A stretch of 64,000 nt of DNA from Novosphingobium sp. PhB57 (lineage in GTDB: Bacteria > Pseudomonadota > Alphaproteobacteria > Sphingomonadales > Sphingomonadaceae), in assembly GCF_004342985.1 (NCBI RefSeq), contig NZ_SMBO01000013.1, forward strand, positions 1 to 64,000. The letters are read 5' to 3'. The position numbers and the translations under genes are program-made. The number at the start of each line of letters is the position of its first letter. The first letter of the stretch is position 1. The notes beneath the pieces were generated by a model, which worked only from the letters and a program-made list of their open reading frames with translations, did not search any database and was not told the origin of the DNA. This document shows, piece after piece, positions 1 through 8,670 of the stretch.

Positions 1-36
1 TTCGCAGCTCACGTAAGAAAACAGCCCTTCGCTCCG

Positions 37-507
37 GTGATCGCCGCCGCGCATCTTCAATCCTTCAACCTCGGTCGAGGCGACTTGAATCACCTCAACG
101 GCCTCAAGGGAAGTTCCTTTTTCCGCAGGCTGTTAAAGCAGGCCGGTGTCATCGCGTTATGCTGTGGAGACGAAAAGGCGCAAGAGGTAGCGGATCGTCT
201 GGGCGTTCGCCGACCGACATTGTACAACTGGAAAAGCCAGTTACTGAGTCATGAGGCTCTGTCAGCTATGAAGCACCGCAATACCTCTCCGCCAGCGTCG
301 GAGCGCGAGGCGCTTGAACGCCAACTCGAAGCCTTGCAACGCGATATCCATCAACTGCAACTTGAGCATGACCTCCTGAATAAGGCCAACGAACTCTTAA
401 AAAAGGCCTGGGCGTCGATCTGCACCTCTTGGGAAATCGGGAGAAGACACAGCTGGTTGACGCCCTCAAAGATATCTATCGGCTGCCGGAGTTGCTCACC
501 CAGATAG
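37..507 (+). CDS. IS3-family transposase OrfA
   Basis: This is the first reading frame of an IS3-family insertion sequence and would supply the DNA-binding part of the transposase. The protein has a helix-turn-helix around residues 45-70 (motif AQEVADRLGVRRPTLYNW) followed by a leucine-zipper-like coiled coil at about residues 90-122 (ALERQLEALQRDIHQLQLE), which is the usual OrfA architecture. The listed start is a GTG at 37; the first 35 residues look unlike the family, so the true start may lie inside. The frame passes a slippery A6G at 399-405 and runs on to an unrelated stop, whereas the useful product is the OrfAB fusion made by -1 frameshifting. The partner OrfB is truncated, so the element is not expected to be active by itself. 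Confidence 0.72.
   Translation: MIAAAHLQSFNLGRGDLNHLNGLKGSSFFRRLLKQAGVIALCCGDEKAQEVADRLGVRRPTLYNWKSQLLSHEALSAMKHRNTSPPASEREALERQLEALQRDIHQLQLEHDLLNKANELLKKAWASICTSWEIGRRHSWLTPSKISIGCRSCSPR
399..405 (+). promoter_or_regulatory. A6G slippery site for -1 frameshifting in the IS3 element
   Basis: AAAAAAG lies exactly where the OrfA frame (LLKK) meets the OrfB frame, which is one base back and reads KKGLGVDLHLLGNREK. IS3 elements make their transposase by programmed -1 slippage at such heptamers. Position and frame relationship are seen directly; slippage is inferred from the family. Confidence 0.7.
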
Positions 508-901
508 GTTTGGCGCGAAGCTCTTACTTCTACCATCACGCCCGGGTGAACCTCGCTGACAAGTATGATGTCATTCGGCGCCGCATTACCGCAATCTTCG
601 AAGCCAATCACCGCTGCTACGGCTATTGCAGAGTACAGGCGTTGCTGGCCAAACAAAGCGTGACAATCTCGGAGAAGGTTGTGCAGCGGTTGATGAAGGA
701 GGAATGCTTGGTCGTCGCCAAGCCCAAACGGCGGCGCTTTGGCTCGTACTTGGGCGAGATCAGTCCTGCGCCCGAGAACCTGATCAATCGCGATTTCCAC
801 GCGAAGCCGCCTAACGAAAAATGGCTCACCGACATTACGGAGTTCCAGATCCCGGCCGGCAAGGTATATCTCTCCCCCATCATCGATTGCTTCGATGGCA
901 T
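429..901 (+). pseudogene. IS3-family transposase OrfB, truncated in the DDE domain
   Basis: This frame encodes the integrase half of the IS3 transposase. It shows the HTH_21-type linker (SSYFYHHARVNLADKY, HRCYGYCRVQALL) and the start of the retroviral-integrase-like core (NEKWLTDITEFQIPAGKVYL, SPIIDCFDGM). The first two acidic positions (the D of TDIT and the D of IIDCFD) are present. Homology stops at about 901, immediately after FDGM. The rest of the core with the catalytic glutamate, and the right inverted repeat, are missing. The sequence that follows belongs to an IS110-family gene on the other strand, so the open frame continuing to 1385 is an accident. Translation would come by frameshift from OrfA. 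Confidence 0.8.
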
Positions 902-1559
902 GAACGCTCATCAGCCGGGCGCAAACTTCATCCGCCTTTGCCCGGTCAGTGAGAAGGCGATTGTATGCCCGCAACTGCTCCTCGATCGTCTCCATGGACG
1001 CAATGAGCGGAGCAAACAGGGCCTTCAAATCGGGACGCTGTGCATAGAACGCCATCAGGCGTTCGGTACGCCGGCCCGGCGTTCTGGCGGTGCCCATACG
1101 CAGGCCGAACAGCTTCAGGAGGCCACGCAGCTGATTGGCCATGGATGTCCGTGCGGTGATGAGCTGGGCGCGGATACGCAGGGCCGCCCTGTCTATATGC
1201 GTGGCCGACGCTTTCATGTGGACGCGTTTGTACCAGCCCGTGCGCGCCAGCTGGGCAAGCCCTTCCGCGTCATGGACATCGCTTTTGTTCACGCGGGCAG
1301 AAAGGACGCCCTTCGCGTGCCGGGCGCAGATACATTCTATCGCGACACCACGCTCGACCAGCCCATGATACAGGAACGTCGATAACGTTCCCGTCTCCAG
1401 CACCACGCGTGTCAGATCGCTGCAATGTTTGTTAAGCCATTTGGCCAGAACATCGGGATCGCTCTCGACAACATCTCGCCGCAACACTTTCCCGTCGACG
1501 TCGACCACGCAGATATGCGTCGTCTTGTCACTCACATCCAATCCTGCGTAGATCGACAT
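902..1559 (-). pseudogene. IS110-family transposase, 3' truncated
   Basis: The N-terminal two thirds of an IS110-family DEDD transposase start with MSIYAGLDVSDKTTHICVVD, which includes the first catalytic aspartate. It continues through the acidic positions of the RuvC-like fold (VVLETG, and KSDVHDAEGLAQLARTGWYK) and the helical linker to ADEVCARLMS. At this point family members continue with VPGVGP and the Tnp_20 domain with the catalytic serine. Here the frame instead enters the reverse complement of the IS3 OrfB gene at about 902. The transposase therefore lacks its serine domain and should be dead. The 402-residue open frame reaching 351 is a chimera. The start ATG at 1559 has AGGATG just upstream. 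Confidence 0.85.
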
Positions 1560-2045
1560 CGGTCATCCTCCAGCATTGAAGCGCCAAGGCGACTTCGTAC
1601 CATGCACGAGGGTGGCTAAATCAATTACGCGGTGTCCCAACCCAAGGCGTTGCGCGTTTGTCGAAACGACTCTTTGGCGCCATTCAGACGCGAAAATCCG
1701 AAGTCAATCTGCAGACGGTCCGGTATGCGGTGCGTGTCGGCTAAAGCCAGCTCATCTTATAACCTGCAGCGAATGTTGCCGTCTGGATAGGGTAATCGAT
1801 TGGGTCAGGCAAATGCACAGAGGCCTTCCGGCTTCAACTCCGGGCCCCACGAGACTGGATGGTTTGGGCCAGCGTGAAAACGCGTAACGCAGGCGTGCAT
1901 TTTAGCTAACATACCGCAGGGCGGCGCGGGATTCGATCTCACCAGCGATCAGCCAAGAGTGGCGAAGCCGATGGATTTCGGCGCATATTCGCGAAACTCC
2001 CTTCATAGTCATCCTACAAACTGTCCCAAAATGAGCAAAGCTGTC
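1560..2045. other. No supported gene between the IS remnants and the fimbrial operon
   Basis: I see no credible coding sequence here. A 103-codon open frame at 1576-1887 shows no family resemblance, no ribosome binding site and an amino-acid mix typical of random high-GC sequence. The stretch probably holds the upstream flank of the IS110 element and the distal promoter region of the fimbrial operon. Confidence 0.5.
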
Positions 2046-2054
2046 GTTAACTAA
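2046..2054 (+). promoter_or_regulatory. GTTAACTAA box upstream of the fimbrial operon
   Basis: GTTAACTAA lies about 120 bp before the first fimbrial gene in the AT-richest part of this intergenic region. The same 9-mer occurs on the minus strand (8351-8359) upstream of the convergent secreted-protein gene. It partly resembles a CtrA site (TTAA-N7-TTAR reads as TTAACTAACATTTAG). The function is inference only. Confidence 0.35.
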
Positions 2055-2173
2055 CATTTAGCAATTGCTTACGGTGCTTAGGCTTTCTAAGCCCCCGACG
2101 GCGCCCGGTGCGGGGCGTACTGATGTGGACGACAGGGGCTACTCATGCCGTTCACACATTAAGCGGGGGCTTG

Positions 2174-2767
2174 ATGATGATTGACTATTCATGGCGGCTG
2201 TCGCTTGCCGCCATCAAGGCCGGCAGCTTATTGCTTGCCGCGTTGCTTGTCATCGAGCCAGCAAAGGCTGCCACGGAGTCCGTGGCGATCGATGTCGTTG
2301 CCCGCATCAAGGAACGGTGCGGCTTCGCCGCCAACGGTCCAGCCAGCATCACCGCGCCGCGCGATCTCGAAGGCGCCGCCAACTTCTCTCTGGCAGTTGG
2401 GCTCGACTGCAACACACCTTATGCCCTGGGCGTAACGTCGCAGCGCGGCGCGCTGACGAATGTCGATGCGAACGACGACGGCTCGGGCTTTTCCTTCAGC
2501 AAGCGCTACCGGGTTTCGGTCATGCTCGAAACCGACAAGGGCGCCGTTCGCAGTGCGCCCTGTGCGTCCGACGAGATGGCGGATGGCGGACGGTGCGCTT
2601 TCGCAAGCCTCGTTCCCGGACGCGGCCTCAAGTCCGGCGCCGGCATCAGTGTCGGTCGCAATGCCGTGATCTCGATCGACTGGGCGGCGCAAGCTCTGAA
2701 CCAGCCCCGCCTTGCGGCGGGCCGCTACAAAGACACCCTCATTCTGGTGGTTGGGCCACGCGCATAA
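2174..2767 (+). CDS. SCPU-domain fimbrial subunit
   Basis: This is a predicted secreted subunit of an archaic (Csu-like) chaperone-usher fimbria. The chosen start is ATG 2174 (a second ATG follows at 2177) because it directly precedes a signal peptide: MMIDYSWR, then a hydrophobic stretch AGSLLLAALLVIE and a likely cleavage after AKA. The mature part (about 160 residues) has the spore-coat-U pattern: an early cysteine (KERCGF), a second in VGLDCNTPYALGV, Gly/Ala-rich beta strands, and two more cysteines (APCAS, GRCAF). An open frame extends to 2108 but would bury the signal peptide. It opens an operon followed at 155 bp by the next subunit. By position it may be a minor subunit; the exact role is unknown. 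Confidence 0.75.
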   Translation: MMIDYSWRLSLAAIKAGSLLLAALLVIEPAKAATESVAIDVVARIKERCGFAANGPASITAPRDLEGAANFSLAVGLDCNTPYALGVTSQRGALTNVDANDDGSGFSFSKRYRVSVMLETDKGAVRSAPCASDEMADGGRCAFASLVPGRGLKSGAGISVGRNAVISIDWAAQALNQPRLAAGRYKDTLILVVGPRA

Positions 2768-2922
2768 TTGCAGTCCACCCACACGGAGGGCGGAGCGTTG
2801 GGTCGACGCACCGCTCAACCATCGGCCGCCTGTCCCGGTAGCCGGTGCAAGTCGCAAGACCCGCGAAAGCGGTCTTCAATTCTCCGACGCGTTCCTGCGT
2901 CAAAATACTCAAGGAGTTGAAT

Positions 2923-3537
2923 ATGAAGCGTTCGATCCTCGCCGCCAGCGCGGCAGCCGTTTTCGCAGTCGCCGCCGGTTCGGCTAACGCCGCCGATACG
3001 CGCATCGACATCAATGCGCAGGTCGACAGCAAGTGCGGCATCTCTTCGCAGGCTTCGTCGATCACCCTGGGCGATCTGACCGATGCCAATGCCAAGGTCC
3101 GTTCGACCGTTACCGAAGAAATCGCACAGAAGCTGACCGACGCGCGCGTCGTTGCCTTCTGCAACAACGGCGGCAGCAACGTCCGCGTTGCCCGCGCCGT
3201 GCTCGCCCTTGACGGCGCTTCCGGCACCGGCCTCGCCCAGGGCGATTTCGCCCAGTTCATCCGTTACAACCTCGACACCTCAATCAACGGCCTGGCCCTC
3301 GACTCGACCTCGACCGACGAAGGCTCGACCGTGGCGCAGCGCTTCGGCGGCCACGACAGCCTCAGCTCGGCCGCTACCCGCGTCCAGTTCGTCAAGGCTG
3401 CCAGCCAGGGCGCCGCTGTCGCCTCGTCGAACGGCTCCAGCCGCACCGCCACCAACTGGTCGTCGCTGACCGATCGTCGGCTGGCTGCCGGCAACTACTC
3501 GGGTTACGTCTCGATCGAGCTGACCCCGGCTGCCTGA
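2923..3537 (+). CDS. Major fimbrial subunit candidate
   Basis: This is a small secreted protein with a textbook signal peptide (MKRSILAASAAAVFAVAAGS, cleavage after ANA) and a mature domain of about 180 residues. The ATG at 2923 has a strong AAGGAG about 7 bases upstream, so it is preferred over the frame extension to 2845. The mature protein begins ADTRIDINAQVDSKCGIS and holds two cysteines (SKCGI and AFCNN). It ends in beta-rich sequence (NYSGYVSIELTPAA) as expected of a pilin strand. It sits between an SCPU subunit and the chaperone/usher genes. A strong hairpin right after its stop and its good ribosome site suggest it is the most highly expressed subunit. Sequence similarity to known pilins is weak by eye, so the role rests on context. 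Confidence 0.7.
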   Translation: MKRSILAASAAAVFAVAAGSANAADTRIDINAQVDSKCGISSQASSITLGDLTDANAKVRSTVTEEIAQKLTDARVVAFCNNGGSNVRVARAVLALDGASGTGLAQGDFAQFIRYNLDTSINGLALDSTSTDEGSTVAQRFGGHDSLSSAATRVQFVKAASQGAAVASSNGSSRTATNWSSLTDRRLAAGNYSGYVSIELTPAA

Positions 3538-3545
3538 TGTTGCTC

Positions 3546-3571
3546 GGAGGCGGACGCTTGCGTCCGCCTCC
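3546..3571 (+). terminator. Perfect 12-bp hairpin after the pilin gene
   Basis: GGAGGCGGACGC (3546-3557) pairs perfectly with GCGTCCGCCTCC (3560-3571) across a 2-base centre, starting 9 bases after the pilin stop and ending 46 bases before the chaperone start. No T-run follows. It is therefore more likely a partial terminator or a 3'-end RNA stabiliser that sets the pilin to chaperone/usher ratio than a full stop. The structure is seen directly; the role is inferred. Confidence 0.7.
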
Positions 3572-3617
3572 AGCTTCTCCTGCCCCTGCCCTTGGCCCTG
3601 CTTCCCGAGACCCGCTC

Positions 3618-4388
3618 ATGACCACGCCTCTTCCCCGGCGCGCATTGCGCCCGCTGCTGTCGTTCCTCGCACTGATGGCGACCACCGCCCCCAGCCTGGC
3701 TTTGAACGTGCAGCCCGTCGTGGTCGACCTCCAGACGGCAGGTCGCCGGACTTCGGCCATCGTCACGTTGCAGAACACCTTCCCCGACACCGTGCCCGTC
3801 GAAGTGACGGTCCACCCGGTCAATGTCGTGAATGGGGAACTGCGCGAAGCTGAGGACGTCGAAAGCGACGATGTCCTCGTGTTCCCCAGCCAAGCGACCC
3901 TTGGCGGCAACCAGTCCCAGGCGTTCCGCGTCCAGTGGATCGGTCAGCCACTGGAAGGCGAAAGCCGTCATTTCTATGTGACCATCGCCCAGCTTCCGGT
4001 TGCCATGCCGGAAAGCCAGAACGCGATTCAGGTCCTCCACCGCTTCAAGGTGCTCGTCAGCGTCGGGACGAACGACGAAGTGCCTTCGCTCAAGATCGTC
4101 GAAGCCAAGGTCGGCACGGATGCGGCCGGGAAACCGCAGCCGGTCATCACGATCGCCAACGATGGTGCCAATTACGGCTACGTCGCCACTAACCGCATGA
4201 CCCTGATCGAGCGGCGCGGGGACGGTTCCGAGGCTTATCGCAAGACTTTCGAACCCGAAGAGATCCGCGAGAGCATGGGCCTCGGACTGGTGCCTTCTAA
4301 AGCCAGTCGAATTTTCCCCATCAACGTCGAACTCCCGGATGCCGGCGGCACCCTTTCGGTCGAACTGAATTCAGCCGGAAGCAAATGA
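3618..4388 (+). CDS. Periplasmic fimbrial chaperone (PapD-like)
   Basis: This is a periplasmic chaperone that would bind subunits by donor-strand complementation and deliver them to the usher. The start ATG 3618 opens a signal peptide (RRALRPLLSFLALMATTAPS, cleavage near LA-LNVQP). The mature N-terminal Ig-like domain shows the family pattern LNVQPVVVDLQTAGRRTSAI followed by VTLQNTF and a proline-rich strand. The second domain contains VLHRFKVLVSV and later beta strands ending VELNSAGSK. At about 256 residues it has the normal two-domain length. An in-frame extension to 3537 would start right at the pilin stop and lacks a signal sequence. The usher gene follows after 4 bases, so the two are probably translationally coupled. 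Confidence 0.85.
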   Translation: MTTPLPRRALRPLLSFLALMATTAPSLALNVQPVVVDLQTAGRRTSAIVTLQNTFPDTVPVEVTVHPVNVVNGELREAEDVESDDVLVFPSQATLGGNQSQAFRVQWIGQPLEGESRHFYVTIAQLPVAMPESQNAIQVLHRFKVLVSVGTNDEVPSLKIVEAKVGTDAAGKPQPVITIANDGANYGYVATNRMTLIERRGDGSEAYRKTFEPEEIRESMGLGLVPSKASRIFPINVELPDAGGTLSVELNSAGSK

Positions 4389-4392
4389 CGCC

Positions 4393-6888
4393 GTGGCGAA
4401 CCGCCGTTCCCTCTATCTCCTAGGCCTTGCGGGCCTGGCGCCGGGATTGACGCTGTTCGGTTCACTCGCTGCCTATGCGCAGACGAATGTGCCCTCGCGG
4501 GCCGAAAAGCCGACAACGCCGGGCGAACACCCCGCCGTTTCCCCGGAGCGCCTCAACCGAACCGGGCGCGACATCCCCATGGGAGGGCCGCTGTCCGACA
4601 ACGGCTTCGTCCTGGGCGAGGTGTCCTACACGCTGACCGCAGACGACCGTATATTAGTCGACACCAAGGAGCTGCTTGCCCTGCTGCGCGGCGTCCTCTC
4701 CACCGAGGCGTGGACAAGGGTTGCCGCCGGCATCGAGAGCAAGGCTGCAATCTCTACCGGCGACATGCAGGCGCTAGGCATCGGTCTCGCTTACGATCAG
4801 GCCAGCCTCGGCCTGCTGATGACGCTGGATCCCACCCTTCGCGTGCGACAATCGATCCGCGTCATGGGCTACGACCCCGTGGCAGGACCGATCCAGCCTG
4901 CTGAAGATGTTTCTGCCTATCTCACCGCCTTCGTTAACAGCGACTACGTGCACAAGGGAAGCCGGACCGGGTTCCAGACCCCGAACATCGTCTTCGACAG
5001 CGCGATACGGGTCAGCGGTTTCGTGCTCGAGAACGAAGGCAGTATCCAGGACAGCTTCCGGCGTGAAGGCACCCGTATCGTCTATGACGATGCGCGAGGC
5101 ACCGCCCGATATACCGCAGGCGATCTGGAACCGGTATCGCGCGGGTTTTCCGGATCCAGCCCGATGGCTGGTCTCTCGCTTTCGCGGGTCTATGCCGACC
5201 TCGATCCGCAGCGCAACATCCAGCCGCGCGGTCAAAGGTCGTTCACCCTCACCCGTGCCTCCACGGTGGAAACGATCGTCAACGGGCAATCGGTGCAGGT
5301 GACCCGGCTCAATCCTGGCACTTACGACATCGGCGACTTTCCTTTCGCGCAAGGGTCCAACGACGTGAGGCTGATCGTCCGTGACGACAGCGGCCGCGAG
5401 AACGTGATCTCGTTTTCCATCAATTTCGATCGGACCCTGCTTGCCGCCGGCCTCAGCGAGTTCGGGCTCTATGGCGGCGTGAAAGCGCCGTTCGGTACAG
5501 GCGGCCGCCGCTACAGCGACGATCCGATCGCTTCCGGCTTCTATCGCCATGGCCTGACCGAGGAATTGACGGTCGGAGGAAACTTCCAGCTTCAGCGCCG
5601 GGGCGGCGTAGGCGGCGCCGAGGTTGTCTGGGCCTCGCCCGTCGGCACCCTGGCCCTCAACCTCGCCGGCTCGCATAACAAAGACGTCGGCAGCGGCTAT
5701 GCCGTCAATGTCGGCTACGAGCTTTCGCGCGTTGGCACGGGCGGCAACGCCCGCTCGCTGACAGCTTCCATCCAGGCGACCAGCAGGAACTTCGCGCTGC
5801 CGGACAGCCTCTCCGCCAGCAACCCCTACGCTCTGGATCTGGGCGCAACGTACTCCCAATCCCTCGGCGCCGACCACTATTTCAGCCTCGACGGGTTCTA
5901 TTCGGTTGCTCGCGGCGATCGGAAGGATCAGTCCACCGCCCGCGCCACGTACGGGTGGCGGCCCAACCAGCGTCTGCTGCTGACGGCGGAAGCATCCTAC
6001 CAGAGCAGCGAACGAAGGTCCGGCCCGGGCGCCCGGGTTTCGCTGATCTACCGCTTCGACCGGAGCTCGAGCGTCACCGCCGATCTCGATAGCCAGCGCG
6101 AGCGTGCCCGCCTCAGTTACCAGCGCTCCAGCGGCACCGGCGTCGGATCCTACAATGCCTCGGGAAACATCGACCGGGTCGAGGATTCGGTAGGCGTCAA
6201 TGCCGCTGCGAACGTGCTCCTCAACCGCGCGGAACTCGGCGCGGCCCACAACACATCGTTTTCGAACAGCGGCGCGATCATCGACCAGCGCACATCGCTG
6301 CGCACGGCCTTCTCGGTGGCCTATGCCGGCGGCAGTGTTGCCCTGTCCCGCCCGATCTACGACAGTTTCGCAATCGTGAAGCCCCATGCCTCACTGGAAG
6401 GCAAATCCGTCTACATCGATCCCCGCAAGGACGAGTACGTCGCCAGGTCGGGCACGTTCGGCGGCGCGGTCATGTCGCAGTTGACGTCTTATTCTCCCCG
6501 GCTGCTGACTTATGACGTGCCCGATGCGCCAGCCGGCTACGATATCGGATCGGGTATCGTCCAGTTCAGGCCGCCCTATCGCTCAGGCCATCTGGTAGAG
6601 ATCGGGTCGGACTACTTCGTCACTTATACCGGCCAATTGCTGATGCCGAGCGGCGCGCCGCTCGAGTTGGTGGGCGGGAACGCTTTCGAACTCGCGGCGC
6701 CTGATCGCAAGCCGGTACAGATGTTCACCAACCGCAGCGGCCAATTCGCTGTGCAAGGTCTGCGTCCAGGCAAATGGCGCATCGAGATGCCCATGAACGA
6801 TGGCAAGCTCGTCTACATGATCGACGTGACGACAACCGAAGCCGCATTGCAGCGCGGCGGTGCATTGAAGCCCGAGGGAACCCCATGA
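4393..6888 (+). CDS. Outer-membrane usher of an archaic chaperone-usher fimbria
   Basis: This is an outer-membrane pore that receives chaperone-subunit complexes and polymerises the pilus. The start is a GTG at 4393, four bases after the chaperone stop. Residues 1-30 form a signal peptide ending near AYAQ. The long central part is beta-barrel-like with alternating aromatic/Gly strands (for example SAYLTAFVNSDYVHKGSRTG, SRVYADLDPQRNIQPRGQRS). It also contains the conserved usher stretch PGTYDIGDFPFAQGSNDVRL and VRDDSGRENVISFSI. The C-terminal region (VGGNAFELAAPDRKPVQMFT, GLRPGKWRIEMP) resembles the small C-terminal plug-type domain. Its length of 831 residues is normal for FimD/PapC/CsuD-type proteins. 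Its stop overlaps the start of the next gene (ATGA). Confidence 0.88.
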   Translation: MANRRSLYLLGLAGLAPGLTLFGSLAAYAQTNVPSRAEKPTTPGEHPAVSPERLNRTGRDIPMGGPLSDNGFVLGEVSYTLTADDRILVDTKELLALLRGVLSTEAWTRVAAGIESKAAISTGDMQALGIGLAYDQASLGLLMTLDPTLRVRQSIRVMGYDPVAGPIQPAEDVSAYLTAFVNSDYVHKGSRTGFQTPNIVFDSAIRVSGFVLENEGSIQDSFRREGTRIVYDDARGTARYTAGDLEPVSRGFSGSSPMAGLSLSRVYADLDPQRNIQPRGQRSFTLTRASTVETIVNGQSVQVTRLNPGTYDIGDFPFAQGSNDVRLIVRDDSGRENVISFSINFDRTLLAAGLSEFGLYGGVKAPFGTGGRRYSDDPIASGFYRHGLTEELTVGGNFQLQRRGGVGGAEVVWASPVGTLALNLAGSHNKDVGSGYAVNVGYELSRVGTGGNARSLTASIQATSRNFALPDSLSASNPYALDLGATYSQSLGADHYFSLDGFYSVARGDRKDQSTARATYGWRPNQRLLLTAEASYQSSERRSGPGARVSLIYRFDRSSSVTADLDSQRERARLSYQRSSGTGVGSYNASGNIDRVEDSVGVNAAANVLLNRAELGAAHNTSFSNSGAIIDQRTSLRTAFSVAYAGGSVALSRPIYDSFAIVKPHASLEGKSVYIDPRKDEYVARSGTFGGAVMSQLTSYSPRLLTYDVPDAPAGYDIGSGIVQFRPPYRSGHLVEIGSDYFVTYTGQLLMPSGAPLELVGGNAFELAAPDRKPVQMFTNRSGQFAVQGLRPGKWRIEMPMNDGKLVYMIDVTTTEAALQRGGALKPEGTP

Positions 6889-7844
6889 AGATCGCCGCCA
6901 CGCTCCTGACCTGCGCCGTCCTCACCCTGGTTCTGCCTGGGGCGGCCAGGGCCAACTGCGCCGATTTCCGCGCCTCCGCGAGCGAACTCACCCTCGACTA
7001 CGATCCGTTCAATCCGGCCGAAATCGAGCGGAACTTCACCATTCACGTCCGGCGCCTGGATCCGCGCGTCACAGCCGTGCGCCTCGTGCTTGCCAATCCC
7101 GGCGCGATCAATCGCGGCGCGGCGCTGGGTCGGAGGGATTCGGTACGCTACGATATCCGCTGGGTGCGCGATGCTGGCCGCATGGTCCTGATCTCCGGCG
7201 CGGAACAGCCCAACCCGACCAACGGGGCGGTTGTTCAGTTCGGTGCCGGCGCCAGCGGAGACAACGTCAACGAAAGCTTCCGCATCCAGATACCGGCCGG
7301 TCAGGGGATCGTCGCCGGAAACTACTATCAGCCGCTCGAACTGCGGTTCGTATGCCTTGCCGGCCGCGACGAACTTGACCGCGGCATGCAGCTTGGCAGC
7401 CAGGTCGCGGTAGATCTGACAGTGCCGGAACGTATCGCAACGTTCGTCGGATCGATGGGTACGCAGCGCGGACGTATTGATTTCGGAGATGTGGACGGCT
7501 CCAGCGGCAACGTCATCCGCGGTCTCACGGTGACTGCCCAGTCAACAGTGCCTTACGAAATCCAGGTGGACAAGGAGCGCGGCACCATGAAGCGCTTTGC
7601 CGGGGATGACGCCGCTCTTCCCTACGCGCTGAAGGTGTCGGGTTTCCCGGTGGCCGACCGCTCGATGATCGCTTGCAGCCAGACGCCGGCTCCGGGTGGG
7701 CGAAGCCATGGCGTGCAGGTGGAACTTGCCGGAAACGATTTGCATCGCCTGCCGGCAGGTCAGTATGCGGACGTCGTCACGCTCACGTTCTCACCCCGCC
7801 TTGGGCTTTCGGGGGGCGAGGGATGCTCGTCGGTCCGCCCCTGA
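6885..7844 (+). CDS. SCPU-domain tip subunit/adhesin of the fimbria
   Basis: This is the last gene of the fimbrial operon and a probable pilus-tip (CsuE-like) subunit. ATG 6885 overlaps the usher stop by four bases and opens a signal peptide (MKIAATLLTCAVLTLVLPGA, cleavage after ARA). The mature protein of about 300 residues looks like two linked beta domains. The first is NCADFRASASELTLDYDPFN to LELRFVCLAGRDELDRG; the second is a C-terminal SCPU-type domain from IDFGDVDG through LTVTAQSTVPYEIQV to ADVVTLTFSPR. Two-domain architecture and last position match the tip adhesins of archaic systems, in which the N-terminal domain is the binder. What it binds cannot be told. A frame extension upstream to 6774 lies inside the usher and is rejected. 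Confidence 0.75.
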   Translation: MKIAATLLTCAVLTLVLPGAARANCADFRASASELTLDYDPFNPAEIERNFTIHVRRLDPRVTAVRLVLANPGAINRGAALGRRDSVRYDIRWVRDAGRMVLISGAEQPNPTNGAVVQFGAGASGDNVNESFRIQIPAGQGIVAGNYYQPLELRFVCLAGRDELDRGMQLGSQVAVDLTVPERIATFVGSMGTQRGRIDFGDVDGSSGNVIRGLTVTAQSTVPYEIQVDKERGTMKRFAGDDAALPYALKVSGFPVADRSMIACSQTPAPGGRSHGVQVELAGNDLHRLPAGQYADVVTLTFSPRLGLSGGEGCSSVRP

Positions 7845-7857
7845 TAGGCCTTGCAGC

Positions 7858-8292
7858 TTAAAACACTGCGCCCTTGGGTTCGGCTTCGAGACTGAAGTCC
7901 ATATCCACGGCCGGCGCCTGGTTCAGGACAAGCCGGAGTTGGCGCTCCCGATAGGCGGGGGTGCGATTATCGACGATTACCGTGTGCGTCTGCGTCGGTG
8001 AGAGCGGTACACGAACGCCGCCGACATCCACCCAGGCATCCACCAGTCCGGCAGGATGGTTGAGCGTGATTTTGTAGCCGGCGAGGTTGTTGCACAGTTC
8101 GCGCATCGTTCCGAGATCGTTGGCACCGGTTTGGATGGCATGCGCGGGCGGTGCGGAGATGCTGACCTGGCAGACCGTGGGTACGCGGCCGGTAACGGCA
8201 ATCGAAGAGCCGTCGTAAGCGGTGGCGGAAGCTGCGGGAAAAAGCAGCAAAACTCCCACCAACGCACAACGTTTCATTCCAGACGTGAGCAT
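7858..8292 (-). CDS. Small secreted protein of unknown function
   Basis: The ATG at 8292 has AGGAGGG five bases upstream and precedes a signal peptide (MKRCALVGVLLLFPAASATA), so it is preferred over the extension to 8361. The mature chain of about 117 residues (AYDGSSIAVTGRVPTVCQVS, ELCNNLAGYKITLNHPAG) has two cysteines and predicted beta strands. Phrases such as LAGYKITLNH and RQLRLVLNQAPAVDMDFSLE resemble fimbrial or SCPU-like folds. It converges on the fimbrial operon with 13 bases between stops, and a GTTAACTAA box upstream is shared with that operon. It could be an accessory subunit transcribed separately; this is inference and I recognise no named family. Confidence 0.6.
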   Translation of the reverse strand: MLTSGMKRCALVGVLLLFPAASATAYDGSSIAVTGRVPTVCQVSISAPPAHAIQTGANDLGTMRELCNNLAGYKITLNHPAGLVDAWVDVGGVRVPLSPTQTHTVIVDNRTPAYRERQLRLVLNQAPAVDMDFSLEAEPKGAVF

Positions 8293-8350
8293 ATTACCCT
8301 CCTGCTGAAATCGACAATCGCGTGCCGAACTGAAATCGACGTAAAGCGGC

Positions 8351-8359
8351 TTAGTTAAC
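8351..8359 (-). promoter_or_regulatory. Second GTTAACTAA box, upstream of the secreted-protein gene
   Basis: On the minus strand this reads GTTAACTAA, identical to 2046-2054, and lies 59 bp before the start at 8292. Two copies at the outer promoters of two convergent units suggest a shared regulator, but a 9-mer match can also arise by chance. Confidence 0.3.
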
Positions 8360-8670
8360 AAGTCCTTTTGGCTATCAAGTCCGCATCAGGGGCAACCTTG
8401 GCCATTCGGGCAGCACAAAGTCCTGCCAAAGCTGCGCTCCGAGCCAGGAGCATCCTAATGCTCGTATGAACACGTTGCCACGAAAGGCGCTTCTGAAAGC
8501 TTGAGAGCGGCATCTCAGCACTTGCTTCGCCTTCTTCCTCCATCGGTCATTGCAGCGGCCAGATGAGCTTACACTCGGACCCATTTCAAGCGTCGCTGAC
8601 TGTGGTCGGCAACGGAAAAACGTCCGCTGAAGGTCGTTTACTGACGCAGATGCGCCTCCACCGGGTAGGG

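Noticed and set aside
351..1559. A 402-codon IS110-type gene on the minus strand
   Set aside because: Only residues up to RLMS belong to the family; the remainder is the reverse complement of the IS3 gene.
4774..6387. A 537-codon minus-strand frame opposite the usher
   Set aside because: The plus strand encodes a clear usher with signal peptide and family motifs; the minus frame has none.
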